This document shows positions 9,545 to 17,694 of a stretch of DNA of 64,000 bases, piece after piece. The position numbers and the translations under genes are program-made. Location of the stretch: the NCBI GenBank assembly GCA_003818205.1, contig RPRQ01000008.1, positions 1 through 64,000 of the forward strand. The letters are read 5' to 3'. Position 1 is the stretch's first letter. Each line of letters begins with the position of its first letter. The notes beneath the pieces were generated by a model that had not been told where the DNA came from, did not search any database, and saw only the letters and a program-made list of their open reading frames with translations. This DNA is from Bacteroidales bacterium (GTDB taxonomy: Bacteria > Bacteroidota > Bacteroidia > Bacteroidales > Tenuifilaceae).

Positions 9545-9760
9545 TTACCTTCCAATTACAAAGTCCAAAACATTCTGCATCTCCTTCTTTGGAGTCTTAT
9601 ATAGCTCAGTAAATGTACACTTGGTGCATGTTACTGTCGAAAATTTTTTGAACTCAAGGTTCATTATTTTGGCTATTACACTCCCTGCCATGAATACTTC
9701 GCCAAGTTCGAATTCATGACCCCCACACTTAGGGCAGGAGTACTTAGTTCTTATCATCAC
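9545..9760 (-). CDS. small Zn-ribbon protein (DUF2082-like)
   Basis: A 71-residue protein with two Cys pairs: CPKCGG near the N-terminus and CTKC about 36 residues later. Together with the GHEFELGEV and TVTCTKCTFTELYK phrases this matches the small predicted nucleic-acid-binding Zn-ribbon proteins grouped as DUF2082, as far as I recall that family. It starts 17 bases inside the end of the Arc-type gene, so the pair is translationally coupled. Its TAA stop (9545-9547) is partly formed by the 5-bp duplication of MITE copy A. Confidence 0.8.
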   Translation of the reverse strand: MMIRTKYSCPKCGGHEFELGEVFMAGSVIAKIMNLEFKKFSTVTCTKCTFTELYKTPKKEMQNVLDFVIGR

Positions 9761-9956
9761 TTGTTATATCTTGATTACTTTTTTCGTTCGAATCCTTCAC
9801 TGATCTCATCTTATAACGCCCTGCCTTCTTAAGAGCCTGATCGATAATCCACTCAAGCTGTCCGTTGGAACTCCGAAACTCATCGGCAGCCCATTTCTCA
9901 ACAGCCTCCATTTTTTCAGGATCAATTCTAAGTACAAAGGATTTCTTACTAGCCAT
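9744..9956 (-). CDS. Arc/HicB-type small DNA-binding protein
   Basis: A 70-residue protein with a ribbon-helix-helix pattern at its start (KKSFVLRIDPEKMEAVEKWA, then FRSSNGQLEWIIDQALKKAG) and a charged tail. Such Arc-family proteins are often found beside band-7/SPFH genes and are sometimes labelled HicB-family antitoxins. No toxin is visible here. It is followed by the overlapping Zn-ribbon gene and preceded by the remnant region that separates it from the SPFH gene. A local regulatory role is inference. Confidence 0.8.
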   Translation of the reverse strand: MASKKSFVLRIDPEKMEAVEKWAADEFRSSNGQLEWIIDQALKKAGRYKMRSVKDSNEKSNQDITSDDKN

Positions 9957-10013
9957 AAAAAAAATTAATAATAACTTGTTAAAAGAGCATTCGCATAATA
10001 AGGAATATTCAAC

Positions 10014-10385
10014 CTAATATCCCTGTTTGTTGAATTTCAGTAAGATATCAACTACAAACCCTTGAATATCATTGAATGTTGACTCAAACCTTACAGCAAA
10101 ACCATTTCATTCAATTCCAACTATCAGTTTACCTTTAAACGCTGCTATCGATTGAAGATAATCGATTCCAATAACGATTTTAACAGAAGATTATTTATCC
10201 CAAAGTTCGAGATAACTCTTAGCAATACGTAAATCTATTATCCTCAATATCACCTGCTACTAAAAAGAGCTGGGGGGTTCGAAGCTGCGTCTCGATCCCA
10301 CGAAAAACATTTCCTGTAATACTAAAGACTTTCTTCTCTAACCATCTGCCCCAATTATTTTTTGCAGCTGTTAGGCGACGTTCTT
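10014..10385 (-). pseudogene. decayed unknown gene between the Arc-type and ICMT-like genes
   Basis: The minus strand here reads as protein-like sequence broken by in-frame stops and one likely frameshift. A first segment reads SITGNVFRGIETQLRTPQL then FLVAGDIE. After a frame change come RIAKSYLELWDK, a stop, VKIVIGIDYLQSIAAF with KGKLIVGIE, a stop, NGFAVRFESTFNDIQG then FVVDILLKFNKQGY, and a final TAG at 10014-10016. The last three segments share one frame. I cannot name the parent family. Biased, plausible residue composition over about 110 codons is the argument for former coding. Confidence 0.5.
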
Positions 10386-10437
10386 ATAAGCAACCTCCAT
10401 ACTCCAATCCACGATGTATAACTAATAACCAAATTGT

Positions 10438-10971
10438 CTATTTATTCAATTTTCTTTGAAACCATGGAATGAACATTGATACCTTTTTTCGATATTCCTC
10501 ATATTGCTCTCCAAAATCTTTTGTTAATCTCTTTTCTTCCATTTTCACAACAACACTCAACATAAAAGTAAAAATTGCAATGACTAAAACAACAGCGATT
10601 ATTGAATTAATAAATAGAGCATAAGCAAGATATATTAAAAAGGTTCCAAATAGCATCGGGTTTCTTGTGTTTTTATATGGTCCCGATACAACAAGATTTT
10701 TTGTTTTGGGACTTATTTCAACATTTCCTATTTCTAAAGGTCCGCCTTCCCCTATAGTGTTTTGAATAATCACTGACCAAATTCCATATATTAATCCTAC
10801 TACAAGCAATATTATGATGATAATCCATTTTATTATCGAATTTTGGATGATTTCTAATCTATATACATTATCAAATGAAGTAGTAATTATATCAATAATA
10901 GAAGGCACTAATACAAAAACTAGTAATCCACCTAAAATATATCCTAATATCATTTTTTTATCTTTTTTCAT
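10438..10971 (-). CDS. membrane methyltransferase of the ICMT/PEMT-like family
   Basis: A 177-residue protein with four to five hydrophobic helices and the conserved C-terminal signature of isoprenylcysteine carboxyl / phospholipid N-methyltransferase-like proteins: GPYKNTRNPMLFG, then EEKRLTKDFGEQYEEYRKKV. The substrate in bacteria is usually unknown. The ATG at 10969-10971 is chosen over an upstream TTG because GGAAGGAGGG lies 8 bases before it, a classic strong Shine-Dalgarno. That signal is unlike the neighbours and points to recent acquisition, perhaps from a Firmicute. The gene interrupts the SPFH locus. Confidence 0.85.
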   Translation of the reverse strand: MKKDKKMILGYILGGLLVFVLVPSIIDIITTSFDNVYRLEIIQNSIIKWIIIIILLVVGLIYGIWSVIIQNTIGEGGPLEIGNVEISPKTKNLVVSGPYKNTRNPMLFGTFLIYLAYALFINSIIAVVLVIAIFTFMLSVVVKMEEKRLTKDFGEQYEEYRKKVSMFIPWFQRKLNK

Positions 10972-10978
10972 GTTATAC

Positions 10979-10988
10979 CCTCCTTCCA
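10979..10988 (-). promoter_or_regulatory. strong Shine-Dalgarno site of the ICMT-like gene
   Basis: Reverse strand GGAAGGAGGG sits 7-8 bases before the ATG. Other genes in the window lack such sites, as expected for Bacteroidota, so it both fixes the start and marks the gene as foreign. Confidence 0.7.
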
Positions 10989-11021
10989 AGTTATTTTAAA
11001 AAGCTACCTAACTACTCAATA

Positions 11022-11186
11022 CTAATTAGTGGGAATTGCTAAATGCTTATCGAGGCATGAATTATTCATCTTAATGATCTTTCTACCTGCTATAAAATCA
11101 TTCCAAAAGTGCTTGCTTATTTCAGCCTTTAAATCGCTAAGATCACACGGAATAGGAGTATTTTCGCCTGAATATGTATTACTCAT
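11022..11186 (-). CDS. hypothetical small protein (54 aa)
   Basis: ATG-initiated ORF of 54 codons with hydrophilic, plausible composition (PIPCDLSDLKAEISKHFWND in the first half). It starts 15 bases after the stop of the 49-residue ORF and lies in line with the SPFH gene, so it may be part of that operon. It might also be the surviving front of a gene broken by arrival of the ICMT-like gene directly downstream. No family recognised. Confidence 0.4.
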   Translation of the reverse strand: MSNTYSGENTPIPCDLSDLKAEISKHFWNDFIAGRKIIKMNNSCLDKHLAIPTN

Positions 11187-11201
11187 ACTTATGTCATTCG
11201 C

Positions 11202-11351
11202 TTAGTAAACCATCTCGTCTTTGCTCAACAAAAAGGTTTTTGAGTTAAGCATTCTATCGTTTGGAATCATGAAAGTTTTTTCATTCTCAATACTCTCGAA
11301 TATAAAGCCTTGTTGCTGAGCAATTATTTTGTAATCATCAATAATCGACAT
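11202..11351 (-). CDS. hypothetical small protein (49 aa)
   Basis: ATG-initiated ORF of 49 codons beginning MSIIDDYKIIAQQQGFIFES and ending in EMVY. It begins 26 bases after the SPFH stop on the same strand and reads like a real, soluble small protein. Its position suggests co-transcription with SPFH. No family recognised; it could be a leftover of a larger gene. Confidence 0.45.
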   Translation of the reverse strand: MSIIDDYKIIAQQQGFIFESIENEKTFMIPNDRMLNSKTFLLSKDEMVY

Positions 11352-11377
11352 ATGCAATAAGTTTTATAAATTGCTTA

Positions 11378-12226
11378 TTACTGATGAAGTGTTCCAGTGT
11401 TCACTACTGGGCGAGCCGATTCGTCGGAGCAAAGCACAACCATTAGGTTGCTAACCATTGCAGCCTTCTTCTCCTCATCCAAATGAACAATTTGCTTTTC
11501 CGAAAGCTGTTCTAAAGCCATTTGAACCATACCTACAGCCCCTTCAACAATTTTACCTCGAGCGGCAACCACAGCCGTTGCTTGTTGGCGGCGTAACATC
11601 GCACCTGCAATTTCCTGAGCGTAGGCAATATAGTTTATCCTCGCCTCAATTACGTTAATACCAGCAATTTGCAATCGCTCTCTTAGTTCAGTTTCCAAAC
11701 GATGGTTAACCTCCTCACCACCTGCCCGTAGGGTTATGGTCGCTTCTTCGATCTCAAAGTTATCGTAGGGAAACATGCCTGCTAGCTTACGCAGAGCGGC
11801 ATCGCTTTGCACTACAACAAAATGCTCGTACTGATCGACATCGAATGATGCTTTAAAGGTATTCTCAGCCTTCCAAACAAGCACCAACCCAATCATTATC
11901 GGGTTACCAACCTTATCGTTAACCTTAATGGGTTGGCTATCGAAATTCCTTGCCCGTAAAGAAATTCGTTTCTTTACATAGAATGGGTTAACCCAAAAGA
12001 AGCCATTCTCCTTAATTGTTCCAATGTACTTTCCAAACAGGACAAGAACAGAGGATTCGTTCGGGTTGACAATAATAAACCCAGGGGCAATTAAAGGAAT
12101 AATCACTATTCCTATTAAGTACAATGGGTTCTCGGTCATAATAACGGTAGTAATAATACTCGCCAATGACAAGATGAATACCGTTAATATCAGGTATCCG
12201 GACTTAGGGTTAAAAATTTTTTCCAT
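11378..12226 (-). CDS. SPFH/band 7 domain membrane protein
   Basis: A 282-residue stomatin/prohibitin/flotillin-type protein. Two hydrophobic segments occupy about residues 10-48. The band-7 domain follows (SSVLVLFGKYIGTIKENGFF, then WVNPFYVKKRISLRARNFDS), and a long helical part contains the typical EIAGAMLRRQQATAVVAAR stretch. Members scaffold membrane microdomains or modulate membrane proteases; the partner here is unknown. It follows the 67-residue-type ORF by 82 bases and precedes two tiny ORFs. The Arc-type and Zn-ribbon genes that I expect nearby lie 1.4 kb downstream past foreign DNA. Confidence 0.92.
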   Translation of the reverse strand: MEKIFNPKSGYLILTVFILSLASIITTVIMTENPLYLIGIVIIPLIAPGFIIVNPNESSVLVLFGKYIGTIKENGFFWVNPFYVKKRISLRARNFDSQPIKVNDKVGNPIMIGLVLVWKAENTFKASFDVDQYEHFVVVQSDAALRKLAGMFPYDNFEIEEATITLRAGGEEVNHRLETELRERLQIAGINVIEARINYIAYAQEIAGAMLRRQQATAVVAARGKIVEGAVGMVQMALEQLSEKQIVHLDEEKKAAMVSNLMVVLCSDESARPVVNTGTLHQ

Positions 12227-12288
12227 ATCGTTTTAATATTATTTTGATATCACAAATATATCACGCAAAAAAAATAAAAACAAGAAAA

Positions 12289-12310
12289 AAGCCGGAAATT
12301 TTTCCGGCTT
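12289..12310 (-). terminator. terminator of the small ORF upstream of SPFH
   Basis: Perfect 10-bp stem AAGCCGGAAA / TTTCCGGCTT with a 2-base loop. On the minus strand it is followed by a T-rich run (complement of 12281-12288). It overlaps the stop codon of the small ORF, and the SPFH gene then needs its own promoter. Confidence 0.85.
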
Positions 12311-12506
12311 AGCAAACATTCGCTTTTTTCAATATTCTTTTTATCAGCTCATCGGGTACTTCGGGTGCACTGGAAATCAACTCTTCGAGTTTTAACGATA
12401 GCCAATAATCAACATCGAGCGAAATATCCGAGTTAATAAGTAATGATTGTTCTTTTCCGGCAAAATGAGCGTATTGAAAAAAGTAGTGAGTAGATTTTTG
12501 AGTCAT
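12309..12506 (-). CDS. hypothetical small protein (65 aa)
   Basis: Small acidic protein beginning MTQKSTHYFFQYAHFAGKEQ and containing LEELISSAPEVPDELIKRIL, predicted mostly helical, no signal peptide. The ATG at 12504-12506 is preferred to a TTG two codons upstream. A strong terminator sits exactly at its stop, which supports it being a real transcription unit separate from the SPFH gene. No family recognised. Confidence 0.6.
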   Translation of the reverse strand: MTQKSTHYFFQYAHFAGKEQSLLINSDISLDVDYWLSLKLEELISSAPEVPDELIKRILKKANVC

Positions 12507-12785
12507 AGGCAAATCGATTTTGTTTTAAATAAAAACGAATACCTAATACTTTTATTTTACTCTAAGCCCAAATTATTGAAAAGAATAATTTGGGTTACCT
12601 CCTTACATATACTAACTACCATACTTTGATAAAAAAATTGCTTTTAAAGCTAATATTCTGCACTTTTGAATCCAAAATAAGGTTTATTTACTCTATTTCA
12701 TTTATTATTCCATAATTATTTAATAATCAATATCTTACAATAAATAACTTAGCAAATACCTCATTAATAAAGCAACCTTTCTATT

Positions 12786-15329
12786 ATGAAACATCTTAGC
12801 CGTTACCTTATTGCATTGCTATTTAGTACTGTATGCCTAACATCCTATCCACAGAAAACATCAAATGTTTTTGATATTAACAATTTACAAGTCAAATGGG
12901 AACTAATTGAAAATATGCATCAGGGAGAGTCTCAGTTTTTCTCAAAGCTGACCTTTCACAATTCTAGCAAAACACTATTCCCATCAACAGGGTGGAGTAT
13001 ATATTTTAGCAATATCCGAAACATCGATTCAGCATCCATAAGCGAAGGGTTTCATATCAAGCATATTAACGGGGATATATACAGGCTAGCCCCAAATAGG
13101 CTTTTCAAAGGGGTAAAGGCAGATGAAACCGTTGAATTATCATACGTAACAGAGGGTAATTTTATTAACTTCTCCGATGCACCCCTTGCACCTTATATTG
13201 TATGGGATAACACTCCTAGCAAAGGAGAAACGATCGCAAGCTATAAAATACTACCTCCCAAAGAGGATAAAGTTGGATACATTACCCCTGAGATTATTTA
13301 TCAGCAGAATAGCTTGATTCCCTCGATACCCTCTGATAGAATAACAAAAATATTTCCAACACCAGTTGACTACAAGGAAAACGGAGGATTTTTCAGCCTA
13401 TCAAGCGATGTTAAAATAGCTAATCAGGAAGGGTTTCAGCAAGAGGCTAACTATTTAATAGATCAGCTAGAGTTTATATTTAAAAGCAAGGTTCACACTG
13501 GTTCGCAACCGAATACCATCATCTTAAAGAAAATAGATTCTGCCCCTGAAGGTTACCAACTTATTGTTAAACCGAATACCATTGAAATTGGTGCGTCAAC
13601 GGCAAAAGGAATATTTTACGGAATCCAATCATTAAAAATGCTATTACCACATAATGTATGGGCTGGAACAAAAACGCCTATAAGCATTCCATGCATCGAG
13701 GTTAATGATGAACCACGATTTGGATTTAGGAGCATTATGCTTGATGTGGCTCGTAATTTTCAACCATCATCGGAAATTAAAAAGATAATTGACCTAATGT
13801 CGTTGTACAAGCTCAACGTTCTGCATTTCCATTTTATCGATGATGAAGGCTGGCGAATTGAGATACCCTCGTTACCAGAGCTGACTCAGGTTGGTGCAAG
13901 AAGGGGGCATACGCTCGACAGCAAATCGTTTCTACCCGCTTCCTTTTCATCGGGACCTGATGTTGATAAATCATCGGGGAGCGGATACTACACCCGTGAG
14001 GATTTCATAGGCATACTAAAATATGCCACCGAGCGGCATATAGAGGTTATTCCCGAAATAGAATCACCGGGGCATGCCCGAGCAGCAATTAAATCGATGG
14101 ATGCACGCTACGAGCGTTTTATGGCTATTGGAAATAAACAAGCCGCCGAAGAGTACCTACTGCGTGATATAAACGACAAATCGTCCTACCTATCGGCTCA
14201 GCTTTGGACCGATAATGTTATGAATGTAGCACTCCCTTCAACCTACCGATTTATGGAGAAAGTAATTGACGAGATACAGAGCATGTACAGAGAGGCCAAC
14301 GCACCGCTATCGACCATTCACCTTGGTGGCGATGAGGTTCCTGCTGGTGTTTGGGAAAAATCGCCCATTTGTAATGCCCTAATTAATAGCGATCCAACCT
14401 TGCACAATACCGATGATCTTTGGTACCACTACTATGGAAAATTGAAGGATGTTCTAGATAAGCGTAACTTATTCCTTTCTGGATGGGAAGAGATAGCCCT
14501 ACGTAAAACATCCCTCGACGGGAATAAAGTTATGATTCCAAACCCCGACTTCACAAAGGCTAACTTTCAGGTTAACGTATGGAATAATATGATCGGATGG
14601 GGTAACGAAGACCTTCCATACCGCTTGGCAAATGCAGGGTATAAGGTAATCCTATCGTGTGTGAGCAACAACTACTTCGACCTTGCCACCCAAAAATCTT
14701 TCTATGAGCCAGGCTACTACTGGGGTGGATTTGTTGGGATTGAGAAACCTTTCTACTTTATACCCTTTAATTACTACAAGAACTCAACAGAGGATCGATT
14801 TGGCAATCCCGTAGATCCATCATACTTTATTGGAAAGGATCGTTTAACCGATTATGGCAAAACCAATATTATTGGCGTTCAAGGGTTGCTATGGAGCGAA
14901 AACCTCTTTACGCCCGAAAAGTTGGAGTACATGCTTATTCCCAAAATATTTGGGTTGGTTGAAAGGGCATGGGCAAAAGATCCTGAATGGGCTACAGAGA
15001 AGAATAAATCGACCTCGTTGCAGCTCTACCAAAATGCGTTTACCAGTTTCGTGAATGTTTTAGCAAAAAACGAATTACCACGTTTAGATCACTATGCAGG
15101 AGGTTTCAGCTATAGAATTCCCACAGCAGGTGTTCGCGTAAAAGATGGGTTAGTTTACGTCAACGCCCAATTCCCGAGTTGGAGCATCCACTACACAACC
15201 GATGGTACTGAACCAACAACAGATTCCCCCATTTATACTCAGCCTATTAGCAAAAAAGGGATCATTAAAGTTGGTGTATTCAATAGTATTGGTAGATGTG
15301 GAAGAACTATCGAAGTGGCAAACAATTAA
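12786..15329 (+). CDS. beta-N-acetylhexosaminidase, GH20
   Basis: Secreted or periplasmic enzyme of 847 residues removing terminal GlcNAc/GalNAc from glycans. A signal peptide ends near LTSYPQ. A chitobiase-like N-terminal carbohydrate-binding part is followed by a GH20b domain and the TIM-barrel. The catalytic Asp-Glu pair lies at about residues 516-517 in HLGGDEVPAGVW, with LHFHFIDDEGWRIEIPSLPEL earlier as expected for the barrel. The C-terminal WSIHYTTDGTEPT segment is the CHB_HEX_C-type domain. It is monocistronic, with repeats downstream. No polysaccharide-utilisation SusC/D genes are nearby, so chitin or host-glycan use cannot be told apart. Confidence 0.94.
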   Translation: MKHLSRYLIALLFSTVCLTSYPQKTSNVFDINNLQVKWELIENMHQGESQFFSKLTFHNSSKTLFPSTGWSIYFSNIRNIDSASISEGFHIKHINGDIYRLAPNRLFKGVKADETVELSYVTEGNFINFSDAPLAPYIVWDNTPSKGETIASYKILPPKEDKVGYITPEIIYQQNSLIPSIPSDRITKIFPTPVDYKENGGFFSLSSDVKIANQEGFQQEANYLIDQLEFIFKSKVHTGSQPNTIILKKIDSAPEGYQLIVKPNTIEIGASTAKGIFYGIQSLKMLLPHNVWAGTKTPISIPCIEVNDEPRFGFRSIMLDVARNFQPSSEIKKIIDLMSLYKLNVLHFHFIDDEGWRIEIPSLPELTQVGARRGHTLDSKSFLPASFSSGPDVDKSSGSGYYTREDFIGILKYATERHIEVIPEIESPGHARAAIKSMDARYERFMAIGNKQAAEEYLLRDINDKSSYLSAQLWTDNVMNVALPSTYRFMEKVIDEIQSMYREANAPLSTIHLGGDEVPAGVWEKSPICNALINSDPTLHNTDDLWYHYYGKLKDVLDKRNLFLSGWEEIALRKTSLDGNKVMIPNPDFTKANFQVNVWNNMIGWGNEDLPYRLANAGYKVILSCVSNNYFDLATQKSFYEPGYYWGGFVGIEKPFYFIPFNYYKNSTEDRFGNPVDPSYFIGKDRLTDYGKTNIIGVQGLLWSENLFTPEKLEYMLIPKIFGLVERAWAKDPEWATEKNKSTSLQLYQNAFTSFVNVLAKNELPRLDHYAGGFSYRIPTAGVRVKDGLVYVNAQFPSWSIHYTTDGTEPTTDSPIYTQPISKKGIIKVGVFNSIGRCGRTIEVANN

Positions 15330-15611
15330 AGTTTGGATTATCATAGCATGAATTATGCAACAAGTACATTCGGTTGTTTTTTTATGCTATAGTTCAAAAC
15401 TTAGAAATTGTTTAAATATTTGATGATAAACTTTTTCATACAAAGAAAAATCCCTGATTATAATATAAGGTGTCATTCTATACCACACCTACAGTGTTTA
15501 GGATAAATAAGGAATCTCCCTTATACCGAGATATCACGCCTAACGGCGTTTTCATCTACAGCTACCAGCGCATTGAGCCCAGAGGGGTGATACTATTAAT
15601 GCCCTAATAAC
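15330..15611. other. non-coding stretch with REP-like palindromes
   Basis: No ORF. Two short related palindromic motifs are seen: CACACCTACAGTGTTT (about 15483-15498) and CACGCCTAACGGCGTTT (about 15537-15553), the second perfect around TAA. They read as diverged copies of one REP-like unit. The rest is AT-rich without other visible structure. Confidence 0.4.
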
Positions 15612-15702
15612 AACGTGATTTCGATCTAAGAAACGGTAGTAATACTCTAAATCGCAATTTGTTACAAATTTCTCATATGGTATTGAAATGATGGAACTGT
15701 AG
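15612..15702. mobile_element. MITE family 1, copy B (left part only)
   Basis: It begins AACGTGATTTCGATCTAAG and follows copies A and C through the TAGTAATACTCTAAAT and GCAATTTGTTACAAA blocks, then loses similarity where a GC-rich hairpin repeat begins. No right terminus or target duplication is found before copy C, so this is a truncated copy. Confidence 0.7.
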
Positions 15703-15731
15703 CCTGCCTACCCTGCCTACTGGCAGGCAGG
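15703..15731. repeat. GC-rich hairpin repeat at the broken end of MITE copy B
   Basis: Contains CCTGCCTACTGGCAGGCAGG, one base different from the reverse complement of the 20-bp near-palindrome nested in MITE copies E and F, preceded by a partial second unit CCTGCCTAC. A related sequence stands alone near 54690. Confidence 0.7.
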
Positions 15732-15882
15732 TTTGAGTCTTAGTGGCGATATTTCTTTAGCGTTCCACAATATCTTAAAACAGAACCTTAAACTTTAAGC
15801 CACAATCTCTTATCTTTAAAGAATAGCGAAAGGTTACTAAACCAACAAGTAACGTTTAACTACAACCCTCTGAATCTATAAT

Positions 15883-16097
15883 AACGTGAGTTCGATTTAA
15901 GAAATGGTAGTAATACTCTAAATTGTAATTTGTTACAAGTTTATCATTTGGTATTGGAATGATGGAATAGTGGAATCATGGGGTTTTTTCTAACTTTTTT
16001 CTTCCAATATTCCATTTTTCCATCATTCCATTTCTCCCCTCAAAGCAAAATACTGATAACATAGCACTTAAATTGTTTCTTACATCGAACTGACGTT
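15883..16097. mobile_element. MITE family 1, copy C (215 bp)
   Basis: Termini AACGTGAGTTCGATTTAAG and, inverted, AACGTCAGTTCGATGTAAG; perfect 5-bp duplication ATAAT on both sides (15878-15882, 16098-16102). The interior holds facing GGAAT and ATTCC arrays. The left half resembles copies A and B; the right half (AAAGCAAAATACTGATAAC...) resembles copy E. No coding capacity. Confidence 0.88.
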
Positions 16098-16182
16098 ATA
16101 ATAAGTCAAATGTCGTTGAGTGAAGGATTCGTATTATTGTCCTCAATCAACGACATTTGTATCCATCAAGCATCTATTAAAC

Positions 16183-16554
16183 CTATACCTGCTTTTTCTT
16201 TGAAGGAATTAACACTACCATGTATAACACCGCAATAGCGATTAACACACTTAACGACAAAGGGTTAATACCTCTCAGAATAACCTCTACAAGCCCACGT
16301 GTTATATAATATAGCGCTATAAAAAAAGCAACAATTCTTCCAATATTTGAATTGATCAATTCTTGTCGCTTAAAAAAAGACACATAAGCAAAAAACATAA
16401 CAGTTATAGTTACGCACGCATTAAAAATATAAGCCGATTCTTTTGCATTTGCATTTAAATCAGGGTTTTGTGGTATGCTAAAAAAAATGCTAATATGAAG
16501 GAATACAAGCAATAGCTGCATTACACCTCCAATAATTAAAAAGGTTGATTTCAT
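16183..16554 (-). CDS. four-helix membrane protein, unknown function
   Basis: A 123-residue protein with four predicted membrane helices (FLIIGGVMQLLLVFLHISIF; AYIFNACVTITVMFFAYVSF; IVAFFIALYYITRGLVEVIL; LSVLIAIAVLYMVVLI) and a short basic tail. It starts two bases after the previous gene stops, so it is the third gene of a tight operon with a second membrane protein and a DUF2867 protein. No motif indicates a substrate. Confidence 0.75.
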   Translation of the reverse strand: MKSTFLIIGGVMQLLLVFLHISIFFSIPQNPDLNANAKESAYIFNACVTITVMFFAYVSFFKRQELINSNIGRIVAFFIALYYITRGLVEVILRGINPLSLSVLIAIAVLYMVVLIPSKKKQV

Positions 16555-16556
16555 AA

Positions 16557-16955
16557 TTATTTTTGTTTTTTAATATGGTTACTGATTGTATAAATAATTC
16601 CAAACATTAATACGTTTAATATAAGGGCTAACCATGCAAAAGGATTATCGAACATATATATAACCGAAAAAACACCAGTTAAGGCCAAAAAGGCTCCTAT
16701 TAAAAGGGTTGAATCTATTACTACTGGATACTCTTGAATCCTTTTTAATTGCAAGTATATTATCAATCCGCTTAGTATTAAGGATGTGCCACATACTAGG
16801 CTCATATAAAGCATCGCCCTTAAATTGGGGGGCGTTAAGCATGATAAACCTCCTTGGACTAAAGGTGTGTAAGTGGCAATATCGTGAATAACGCCTAATA
16901 CTAAAATTAGTAGGGCGATTATCCTACCCATTGAAATTAAATTGCTAAACTTCAT
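16557..16955 (-). CDS. membrane protein, unknown function
   Basis: A 132-residue protein with about four membrane helices; the first follows the ATG (GRIIALLILVLGVIHDIATY). The ATG at 16953-16955 is used because an upstream in-frame start would overlap the DUF2867 gene by 30 codons. From this ATG the gap is 5 bases. The motif LTPPNLRAMLYMSLVCG in the second loop/helix is distinctive, but I do not recognise the family. Middle gene of the three-gene operon. Confidence 0.75.
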   Translation of the reverse strand: MKFSNLISMGRIIALLILVLGVIHDIATYTPLVQGGLSCLTPPNLRAMLYMSLVCGTSLILSGLIIYLQLKRIQEYPVVIDSTLLIGAFLALTGVFSVIYMFDNPFAWLALILNVLMFGIIYTISNHIKKQK

Positions 16956-16960
16956 ATTTA

Positions 16961-17461
16961 TTAGTTTTTTAATAATTGTTTCATAATAGATTTTATTATT
17001 ATTCGATGAAATGGCTTTACTGGAAGAAAATATATTCGTCCCCAAATGCTATGAAACCTGACCAATGTGGTTAGATAAATAATTGAGTGCGTTCTTTTCC
17101 TATCAACCATTACCGATGTCCTAAAATATAGATGCAAATCATCTTCAGCCATAACAATCTCATTATCATTCCTATCAATAACAGTAAAATAAACTGCTTT
17201 TGCTCCAACTGGATAGTAATTTGCAACCTTTATATTTTTATTGCTCTCCGTCTTCAAACCAAATATTTTGACAACAAAATTTCTAACTAAAACTAGATAA
17301 TCAACCCATGTAGGGGTTCTAAAAATAATTGTAAGAATACTGTCTATACTATTATCGGTTCGAATGGTAACTTTGAACGAATCACAGTAGTCTATTCTAC
17401 CAAAATCCTTTGAAATTATTGACTGTTCAGGGATACTATTTAGTTTCAGTATTCTTTGCAT
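16961..17461 (-). CDS. DUF2867-like protein
   Basis: A 166-residue soluble protein. The C-terminal half carries a pattern I associate with DUF2867 (AEDDLHLYFRTSVMV, then YLTTLVRFHSIWGRIYF and PVKPFHRIIIKSIM). Biochemical function is unknown; related domains occur in SDR-fused proteins. It is the first gene of a three-gene operon with two small membrane proteins. Its ATG is only 9 bases from the target duplication of MITE copy D, so any promoter must lie within or across that element. Confidence 0.75.
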   Translation of the reverse strand: MQRILKLNSIPEQSIISKDFGRIDYCDSFKVTIRTDNSIDSILTIIFRTPTWVDYLVLVRNFVVKIFGLKTESNKNIKVANYYPVGAKAVYFTVIDRNDNEIVMAEDDLHLYFRTSVMVDRKRTHSIIYLTTLVRFHSIWGRIYFLPVKPFHRIIIKSIMKQLLKN

Positions 17462-17475
17462 TTACAGCATATTAT

Positions 17476-17689
17476 AACGTGAGTTCGACGTAATAAATAA
17501 TTTAAACGCCATATTATCAGTATTTTACTTTTGGGGTTAAAATGGAATATTGGAAAAATGGAATATTGGATGAAGTAAGTTAGAAGTAACCCCATTACTC
17601 CATTATTCCAATCTTCCAAAAACATAATATTTGTATTAAAGCACTAATAAATAATGATATAATAAGCATCCTTATATTGAACTCACGTT
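17476..17689. mobile_element. MITE family 1, copy D (214 bp, inverted)
   Basis: Termini AACGTGAGTTCGACGTAAT and, inverted, AACGTGAGTTCAATATAAG; perfect 5-bp duplication ATTAT (17471-17475, 17690-17694). Read in reverse complement it aligns with copy E. It contains facing ATTCC/GGAAT arrays. It sits directly upstream of the DUF2867 operon and could supply or disrupt that operon's promoter. Confidence 0.88.
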
Positions 17690-17694
17690 ATTAT

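Noticed and set aside
10268-10300. GGGGGTTCGAAGC tRNA T-loop-like phrase
   Set aside because: No acceptor stem or anticodon arm around it; it falls in the decayed coding frame.
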